Source of the DNA: Neopestalotiopsis rosae
Taxonomy: Eukaryota > Ascomycota > Sordariomycetes > Amphisphaeriales > Sporocadaceae
Reading direction: 5' to 3'
Assembly: GCA_023078685.1 (NCBI GenBank)
Contig: JALGAS010000006.1
Coordinates: forward strand, 3,038,001 to 3,102,000
Length of the DNA: 64,000 nt
This document shows, one piece after another, positions 56,809 to 64,000 of the stretch. Positions within the stretch are counted from its first letter, which is position 1. Every line of letters begins with the position of its first letter. A program made the translations under genes and the position numbers. The notes beneath the pieces were generated by a model, which searched no databases, had not been told where the DNA came from, and was given only the letters and a program-made list of their open reading frames with translations.

Positions 56809-59125
56809 TTTTTGCAACTTCGCGCCAACAATGATGATACTTCAGTGACCAGACTGATTTTGTTCAAGATTGCCTTCGGGAAGGTTTCAAGATGTTGCTC
56901 GTTACTTACCAATGGAGTCAATTCCGATTGCTTGTGTCGATGAACAGAGAAACGTCACCAGGAGAGCCATGAGGACGCCCATATATAATGGGTCCCTCCA
57001 CTTTACGTCTGGTCAACTGGAGACATAATAACAAAGGAGGTCGCTCTCTTGTACAATGCGTCATGTACAATCCGGGCCACACAAAGGGCGCATCAACATT
57101 GTTGCCACGAAATGACAAATGATTGTTCGAACAAACGGCCTGTTCACTTGAACCACCGTGCCACTCGTGGCACACGTCTTTTCTCCTGCAAAGGCTATGG
57201 CAAGATGATCACTCATTGCAACTGCTTACACTGAGGATTCAAAACAATCAGACTGTTGTTCACTACTAGATTGTGGACTTTTCAAGGCCGTGTCATATCC
57301 GCTTTCCGGTGTTGCCGGCACCCATACGTACCAGTTTGGAAATTGACAAATCGTGAAAATAACCTCCCGCCTTCCCGCAAGGTTGCCGCGTGAGATGGGA
57401 ACGTGTTGGGCCGCCACGGCCACCTATCCCGCTCCACGTGGTTATATGATCCTCAAAAACTGGTTCATATTACGAATTGATTCCATCGTGGTCAAGATGA
57501 TACGCAATTAGAAATACAACGAAAACGGCTTTCTCGGTGGATTGCAGGTGCTGTACTGGGTATTTCTGCCACCACTGAGTCGTATCCTGCATGCATGCAA
57601 CGCCATGCATATGTTCCTACCCATGGTCCGCTGTTTGTAGGCCGGGTAGGCTCAATATCGACATACCCATGGACAATCACCAATACTGACAATACCTCTA
57701 GTATGTAAATAGCAGGTGATGATTGTAATTTATGGTTTTCGTAAGAGTAGATCATTGGACTGTTTTATATTGATACGCGGACGGCCCGCAAGTGGTGACC
57801 GATGAACATTCTAAGAATAGCTTGTATCAATGCCCGATTTCATTCATTGATGATCATTTCTCAACTGAGTCAGGCTTCCGTAGGCACATGATTCAGTCCT
57901 AGTGAGTGCGACAAGCCAGAAGCCCGACGTGATCATTCTAGTGTACAAACCCGTCCAAATGACCGGGGCCCCTCAAAATATTTTTTCTCTGAGGATTTTT
58001 TTTTTCTTCCTGTCAAACCTGCTACCAGGGCCTGACTGGACCCGCACATGGCTGTGTGGCAAAACACAATAAAAAAAATAAATGAGATCAAGTCGCCTGC
58101 ATATTGATACCCGAGGTCTTGGAAAAAATAACAGATCATGTGTGGCATTCGGTGATTATTGAATGTCCATTGCCCAGGAACATGTGGAAACTGTTTAGGA
58201 CAAAGAAACAGAAAAGAACTGCAGGATAGACGGATGCGATGCCGCGTTGAGCTTTGTAAAGGGAAGAAATCTCCCAAAGAAGAGATTTTTGTTTCATGAA
58301 GTATGCAACTGGGAGGTCTTGGCCTGCGATGAGGCTGCAAAAGGGCTGTCCAGCATATGCACCGAGACGCTGCACAGCATCACAGTACATTACATACGTG
58401 ACGTGGCTGCAGAGGGTCAACCGTCCTCATCCAATTCACTTGCACCTGGCAATAAGATTTGGGAATTGAATGCGTCGTCTTTATTCGCCCTGGTTAGCGA
58501 TGACGACTACACGCTTAAATAAGAAAACCCCTCGATAAAGCGCCCAATTCGCTGCGCCGGCTTGCCTATGCCTGCCTGCCGAGACTGTTCTGTAATTGAA
58601 GCGGCGCAGGCTAAGAGCGGCCCAGGGGTTCAGCTTGTTAAAAACGTGGCCGGACAGCCAGTGAAAACTTTCCTAGGACCTTCCAGGAGGCCAAAGAGGC
58701 TAGGAGCCAGTCCCCTGGAAGCACTAGAATGACATAACCCGCATCGCGCTTGGACGGAACTGTCAGCTCACTAGCGGCTGCGTGCACCTTGAACTCCACT
58801 GAATCCCACACTGCGACATTTCTCTTCTTCAGCTCATCTCACTTCGCCCTCAACGACCGAGCCTTGTCTCGTGATGTCTTCTTCTGGCGAGGTCTGAGAG
58901 AAAGTCAGACAGACGTGCCGTCGAGAGCATCTCTCGACAAGTCTGTACTGCGTGCGACCGCCTGCTGTTCACTGCCAGCTGCGCTCGCTTCGCACTGCAC
59001 CGCACCAAAAACGCAACTTCTGCGCTGCGACACCCTCGGCGAATGGAATTCAGTTGCACAACTGGCTCTCGAATGATGCCTCCACCCTTTCGAAAGCTTT
59101 GCCGCCCATCCCTTACCTGGTTCCG
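56809..59125. other. 2.3-kb divergent intergenic region
   Basis: It separates the SprT-like start from the histidine kinase start and should hold both promoters and a long kinase leader. The frame of the kinase stays open upstream to ~58952 without an ATG. No other gene, RNA or repeat is supported. Confidence 0.45.
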
Positions 59126-62100
59126 ATGATGGGGGACTTGCGACTGCCGTTGGAGGACGCCATCCTCGAGCTCTTCCAAGCAGATCCCAGACCAACTTTT
59201 ATTGTAGAGCTGCCACAAGAAGGGGCAGCCACCACCGCCGTCCGTTTCTCCAATGCCGCCCTCGAGGCTGACCCGAGCCTTCACGATGCCATTCTCGACG
59301 TCGTACTAAATCGTGAGGGTCAATTCTGGGCCTGGCTCCAAGATCAACCCGACGCCAAAGGTCACTACGAGCCCAAGAACTCGACCACGTATTTGGACCA
59401 CTTCTGGACTCGCACAATATTTCGTTCCAGATATGTCATTGTCTCCAGTAATGAACAGCGACGACCAAACACCCCTCAGCGGCCAAAGATTAGACACAAT
59501 GACCGAAGCCACACTCTGCTCAGGGTCCCCGCTGCGGATTCAGGCACTGGCTCCGCACATGAGAGCGAGGGGGAAGAATTTACTGTCCCAGGCTTGACGC
59601 CGGAGCAGGAAGAGCCCTTTGTGCTCACCGTCAACAGTTCCGACTGGTCTTCGACGCCTTTGGGTCCCATGACTGAATGGCCAGTCCAGCTCCACCAAAC
59701 TTTTAACCAGATTCTTGCAGACTCGAGGCCAATAGTGCTCTACTGGGGAACAAGCCTGACAACATTGTACAACGAGGCCTTTGCCAAGCTATGCGGCGCA
59801 AAACATCCTGGCCTGCTTGGCAAGCCTCTCAAAGACGCTTGGCCTGATTTCAGCGACAAGATTCACGAGACGATGAAGAAGGCGATCACCAAGCGACATG
59901 CCAGCGAAGAAGAGGAGTGGCGCTTCTTTATCGAAAAAGCAGACGGGAGCCAGGAGGAGACCTATTTGAAGTGGTCTATTGTCCCTATAGTGACAGAGAA
60001 GGACAAGGAAAATGTCGGCTTCTTGCAACCAGTCAGCGATACAACCAGAATGCGTCTCTGGGATCGACGCATGCATCTACTTATCGATATTGGCGAGTCT
60101 GTAGTCACAGCGAGAGATGCCAAATCCTACTGGCGCAAGACATTGGAGGCACTCGAGGCATGCGAGCCCAGCTATGACATTCCTCTTGCACTCCTGTACT
60201 CTGTAGAGGGCAACAACAAAGCGGACTCGGCATCAGGCAAGGCAGAGGATAATAGTGTGTGCCGCCTTCAAGGTTCGCTCGGCGTACCCAAGAACCACCC
60301 TCTTGCACCTTCCAACCTGGTCCTTTCAACGAATGACAGCAGTCTCTCCTTGGCGTACCGCGAAGCCATTCGCACACGAGAACCGATAGTCATATCAACT
60401 AAAGATGGCACGCTGCCTGAAGATCTCCTCCACGGTGTTCATTGGCGTGGGTTTGAGGAACCCTGTCACGAGGCGATTGTCCTACCACTCCAACCAACAA
60501 AGGACGAACGCGTCATGGGTCTACTTGTACTCGGTCTCAACCCCCGCCAGCCGTATGCTTTAGACTATCAACAGTTCATCTCCCTGCTGAATCAGAAGCT
60601 GGCCACGACTTTGGCCTCCGTCGTATTGCTTGAGGAAGAATCGCGGAGAAACAGAAACATATCGGAGCAAGCCGCGTACGATCGAGCCAAGCTGAAGGAG
60701 AAACTGGCGGTCCAAACCAAGGAGGCCAATGAATGGGTCGCCAAATTCCAAGCCATTGCCGAATTGATTCCAGTAGGCATGTGTTTTGGCAGTCCCGAGG
60801 GCGAAATATCATTCGCCAACGATGCATGGCACAACATTACTGGTGTGACCAAGTCTGACAGCCTTACGCAGCAGGAATTCTTCTCGCGTGTCGTCGAGGA
60901 GGATCGACCGACTGTCGCTCGTGCCTACAGGAAAATGAAGGACACCGGAACGGTCAATCTTGAGTTCAGAATCTACCGAGACGACGATGCGCCGCTGCAA
61001 CAACCAATTGGAAGCTCACCAGCTTTCGAAAAAGTCGGCTTGGACTTTGGTAACGACAGCCCGCGCGAACGATACATCAGCGCAGCTCTGAAAGCTGAGG
61101 TAGATCCCGACGGCACAGTTATACGGATCTTTGCTTGCATGACCGACGTCACTCTACACAAGAAGGCCGCCGACGCTGCCATTCGCAAGGCATCCCAAGC
61201 AGAAAACTTGAAGAAGCTGGCCGAGAACGCGTCAGTCGGCATGTATGAAATGCAGTCCGATGGCAGACTGATCTGGGCAAACAGCACCTTCTTTGAAATG
61301 TGCGGCTTGGAGAAGATTGACCTCACTAAGCAAGAGGTCAAGCCATTTGAGTCATGTGTTGTTGAAGAGGACATGCACCTGTTGGAGCAAGCCCTGGAAA
61401 GACTTACAACCAAGGGTAAGAAAGCATCAGCCGAGATTCGACTGAATACTCTTTGGACAGAGGAAGACTTCGCAGGGAACAAGATTGTGGCGCCGCGCTG
61501 CATTCTTGCATCTTTCAGGCCTGTCAAAACATCCGGCGTTATTGAGACATTTACAGGCTGTCTTGTCGACATGACATTGCAAAGACAGCAATTCGAAGTC
61601 GAAAGACAGCGCAAAGACGAGGCTATCGAATCGAAGCGCCAACAGGAAAACTTCATTGACATGACAAGTCATGAGATGAGAAATCCCCTCAGCGCCATTG
61701 TCCAGTGCGCCGACTCTGTTGTTGCCTCCTCTTCCAGAAGCGAACAGATTCTAAAGGAGGCGAAGAGCGAAAGTAAGAAGGGGCCATTTGTGCTCGACGC
61801 CGATGCCCATACAGAGCTCTTGCACCTGCTCTCGACCTGCATTGACAATGCAGAGACCATTGATATTTGCGCTCAACATCAGAGACACATTGTTGATGAT
61901 ATTCTAACCATGTCCAAGATGGACTCGGACCTTCTAGCCATTAGCTCGGCCACAGTGGATCCCAGGGTTGTTGCAACCGAATCACTGAAAATGTTTGAGG
62001 TCGAAGCCCGACGTGTCGACATCAACCTCACTATGACGATTGACAAGGCCTACGATGACCTGAAAATAGAGTTTCTAGATTTTGATCCGTCGCGTCTGCG

Positions 62101-63232
62101 ACAGGTCTTGATCAACCTCCTCACCAACGCCTTGAAATTCACCAAGTCACAAGCAACGAGAAATGTTTCCATCAAGCTCAGCGCCTGCAAAGAGCGGCCA
62201 ACGGACAACATTTCCTCCCTACAATATATCCCACACACAACCGACGCTTCACTCATTCAAGTCGAGCCGGAGAGAACCGACGCAGATGTGATATATCTTA
62301 CATTCGAGGTCAAGGACACCGGACAAGGATTGACGGATGAGGAGAAGTCTTCGCTGTTCCAGCGCTTCGTACAGGCTTCTCCCAAGACTCATGTCAAGTA
62401 CGGTGGCTCTGGATTGGGATTATTCATCAGCAAACGCTTGACTGAGATGCTCGGAGGACACATTGGTGTAGCTTCCCGGCCTGGTCATGGCTCCACGTTT
62501 GCATTTTACATTGCGGCGATGGTCCCTGGACCTGAAGCTCTTCAGGAAGCAAGGGCAACCGCCAAGACCGTCGCTCCACCTATCCCGACTCCCACCAGCA
62601 GTGTAGCTCCAAAGCACCAATTATCGGAGTCGACACGTCCCCAGACAGTCGCGCCTTCGGACAATATTGTCAGAGGCGTCCTCATCGTTGAGGACAATCT
62701 TATTAATCAACAGATCACTCGTCGCGGTCTCGTAGATAAGGGCTACAGGATAGAAGTGGCGAACCATGGCATGGAAGCTCTAGAGAAGCTCAAACTCACC
62801 AACCGCATGGATGGAGAATTCCCTCTTGATGTGGTCATGATGGATATGGAGATGCCGATCATGGACGGACTCAGCTGTACGCGAAGTATCAGAGATCTGG
62901 AACGGGAAGGCAAACTCCGTGGCCCCCGTATCCCTATCATTGCAGTCTCGGCCAACGCTCGGATTGAACAAATCCAAGAGGCCAAGGCAGCTGGCTGTGA
63001 TGATGTGCTCGTCAAGCCATACAAGATCCCAGAACTCATCAAGGTCATGCAGAAACTTGCAAGGCGCATGGACGGACCACAGATTTCGCCGGTCGAGAAA
63101 ACATCACCGGTGGAGAACACGGAGTCTCCTCCAGCAGAAAATACTACGACGTCGAGCACGGGCAGGACAGAACGATCTGTCACTGAAAAAGCAGAAACGT
63201 CTGTCACCGAGCAAGAAGAGCCTGCCGCATGA
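59126..63232 (+). CDS. PAS-domain hybrid histidine kinase
   Basis: A single exon of 1,368 codons; two adjacent ATGs at 59126 and 59129. Hybrid kinases autophosphorylate on His and pass the phosphate to their own receiver, then to a phosphotransfer protein controlling stress MAPK pathways. In order: a poorly conserved N-terminus; a PAS-like region near 185-320 (LTVNSSDWSSTPLGPMTEWP, SLTTLYNEAFAKL); a GAF-like segment ~330-500; a coiled stretch ~505-535; PAS near 540-690 (ELIPVGMCFGSPEGEISFAN); PAS near 695-830 (NASVGMYEMQSDGRLIWAN). The H-box is SHEMRNPLSA with His849. The ATPase domain has an N box RQVLINLLTNALKF (~992) and G boxes DTGQG and GGSGLGLFISK (~1092). The receiver (~1190-1320) has acidic residues VEDN, phospho-acceptor Asp1240 in MMDMEMP, and Lys in VKPY. 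No membrane helix: a cytosolic sensor. The tail is Thr/Glu-rich with SPVE/TSVTE repeats. Confidence 0.95.
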   Translation: MMGDLRLPLEDAILELFQADPRPTFIVELPQEGAATTAVRFSNAALEADPSLHDAILDVVLNREGQFWAWLQDQPDAKGHYEPKNSTTYLDHFWTRTIFRSRYVIVSSNEQRRPNTPQRPKIRHNDRSHTLLRVPAADSGTGSAHESEGEEFTVPGLTPEQEEPFVLTVNSSDWSSTPLGPMTEWPVQLHQTFNQILADSRPIVLYWGTSLTTLYNEAFAKLCGAKHPGLLGKPLKDAWPDFSDKIHETMKKAITKRHASEEEEWRFFIEKADGSQEETYLKWSIVPIVTEKDKENVGFLQPVSDTTRMRLWDRRMHLLIDIGESVVTARDAKSYWRKTLEALEACEPSYDIPLALLYSVEGNNKADSASGKAEDNSVCRLQGSLGVPKNHPLAPSNLVLSTNDSSLSLAYREAIRTREPIVISTKDGTLPEDLLHGVHWRGFEEPCHEAIVLPLQPTKDERVMGLLVLGLNPRQPYALDYQQFISLLNQKLATTLASVVLLEEESRRNRNISEQAAYDRAKLKEKLAVQTKEANEWVAKFQAIAELIPVGMCFGSPEGEISFANDAWHNITGVTKSDSLTQQEFFSRVVEEDRPTVARAYRKMKDTGTVNLEFRIYRDDDAPLQQPIGSSPAFEKVGLDFGNDSPRERYISAALKAEVDPDGTVIRIFACMTDVTLHKKAADAAIRKASQAENLKKLAENASVGMYEMQSDGRLIWANSTFFEMCGLEKIDLTKQEVKPFESCVVEEDMHLLEQALERLTTKGKKASAEIRLNTLWTEEDFAGNKIVAPRCILASFRPVKTSGVIETFTGCLVDMTLQRQQFEVERQRKDEAIESKRQQENFIDMTSHEMRNPLSAIVQCADSVVASSSRSEQILKEAKSESKKGPFVLDADAHTELLHLLSTCIDNAETIDICAQHQRHIVDDILTMSKMDSDLLAISSATVDPRVVATESLKMFEVEARRVDINLTMTIDKAYDDLKIEFLDFDPSRLRQVLINLLTNALKFTKSQATRNVSIKLSACKERPTDNISSLQYIPHTTDASLIQVEPERTDADVIYLTFEVKDTGQGLTDEEKSSLFQRFVQASPKTHVKYGGSGLGLFISKRLTEMLGGHIGVASRPGHGSTFAFYIAAMVPGPEALQEARATAKTVAPPIPTPTSSVAPKHQLSESTRPQTVAPSDNIVRGVLIVEDNLINQQITRRGLVDKGYRIEVANHGMEALEKLKLTNRMDGEFPLDVVMMDMEMPIMDGLSCTRSIRDLEREGKLRGPRIPIIAVSANARIEQIQEAKAAGCDDVLVKPYKIPELIKVMQKLARRMDGPQISPVEKTSPVENTESPPAENTTTSSTGRTERSVTEKAETSVTEQEEPAA

Positions 63233-63915
63233 AGGTTTGGCAAGACGCGATCAAGGAGGGCTAGATTTCGGGAGAGGGCGCGGAACTTTCTGTGTTTCTG
63301 CTCACGTGATTGACGTCTGACGCCACTGCATTTTAGAAAAAAAGAAAAATGGAAAAGAGACAGGTCACGGCATAAGGGTATGGGGATTGGGCTTTGATCT
63401 ATGCAAAAAAATACTTATTAATGATACCCCGTTCGCGGCAGGGCACAATGCGTGCTTGGGAAAATTGGAATTCTTGATCAGGACAACAAGACGCAGTCAG
63501 ACTGTAAAACAGATACGTCTTGGACTTCTGGATTACATACTAAATATATATGATATTCACCTCTATCGGAGATCTTGTACTCATGCTGTACCCATAGTGC
63601 CACGCCGCCTGATCTGAAAAGAATGTTGAATTCGGCAAAGGAACACGAACTTTGATGGGCCAGGGAATTGGTCAAACGATCAAATGGACGAATGTGATCA
63701 GACGAGTCATTCAATGATGGAGCTTTTATAGAAATGGCTATTCTTCATTGTCGTGACTCCAGTAGTCAGGGCAGCGCTCCGCTGCAAGCTTCACAGGTGA
63801 GTAGCATTATGCTGCTGTAAAGTTCCAAAACAGACGATATTAGATAGCAAGCGATGCCAATATTCAAAAGCCAACCCACAGAAAACTTCCAATCCGTTTA
63901 TAGCGTGGCCTTTCA
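63233..63915. other. Intergenic region downstream of histidine kinase
   Basis: AT-rich sequence with a poly(A)-rich patch near 63336-63360. No gene recognised. Confidence 0.45.
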
Positions 63916-64000
63916 TTATTTCTGCCAAGCATCCTTGCTCCTAGTCTCCGTGTCATGAGCGGTGAAATTGGAGGCGAGGGTAGAATCAGACACGTTCTTG
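63916..64000 (-). CDS. Possible C-terminal end of a gene running out of the window
   Basis: Reading the minus strand from the window edge gives 27 residues (with VSDSTLASNFTAH) up to TAA at 63918-63916, with mostly C-ending codons. The piece is very short, so this is only a candidate. A plus-strand ATG at 63955 also opens to the edge, so the direction is not settled. Confidence 0.25.
   Translation of the reverse strand, partial: KNVSDSTLASNFTAHDTETRSKDAWQK

Overview
The window is nuclear DNA of a filamentous ascomycete (Pezizomycotina, most likely a sordariomycete). The evidence is many short introns (52-130 nt) with GTRAGT donors, CTGAC/CTAAC-like branch points and YAG acceptors, together with fungal families: AA9 polysaccharide monooxygenase, family-5 cutinase, HET-domain incompatibility protein, a fungal-specific transcription factor domain, a TRP/flavin-carrier (FLC-like) membrane protein and a hybrid histidine kinase. 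All exon joins were derived by hand from reading frame, splice phase and splice-site consensus.

Layout. 0-9 kb: the 3' end of an unidentified gene (+), a secreted AA9 enzyme (-), a three-helix membrane glycoprotein of unknown role (-), and a HET-domain protein (-) followed by an inverted, decayed copy of part of its own 3' end. 9-19 kb: a two-exon C2H2 zinc-finger regulator (-), then about 7.8 kb with no gene I can defend. 19-33 kb: an accessory block of a secreted FAD-linked oxidase (+), an SDR (+), a Zn-cluster-less fungal-specific regulator (-), an F-box/ankyrin-like protein (+), a stand-alone degraded adenylation-domain protein (+) and a small antibiotic-biosynthesis-monooxygenase-fold protein (+). 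35-44 kb: a probable derived RNase H-like protein with a disordered tail (+), a cutinase (-), a gene-poor stretch with a 32-base poly(G) run, and a nine-exon Rrt8/Lds-like membrane protein (+). 45-64 kb: a 1,609-residue Ser/Thr-rich secreted mucin-like protein (+), the FLC/TRP-like membrane protein (-), a SprT-like metalloprotease (-), and a 1,368-residue PAS hybrid histidine kinase (+).

Functional reading. AA9 enzyme and cutinase point to attack on plant cell walls and cuticle. The 19-33 kb block looks like a small uncharacterised metabolic cluster (two redox enzymes, a dimeric alpha/beta-barrel enzyme, an acyl-adenylate-type protein, a regulator), but it lacks a normal backbone synthase and its only candidate lacks key catalytic residues. 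The mucin-like protein, FLC-like protein and histidine kinase fit cell-surface and signalling roles. The most unusual items are the degraded adenylation protein inside the cluster, the membrane-inserted HET protein with its inverted decayed partner, the RNase H-like protein, and the long gene-free interval.
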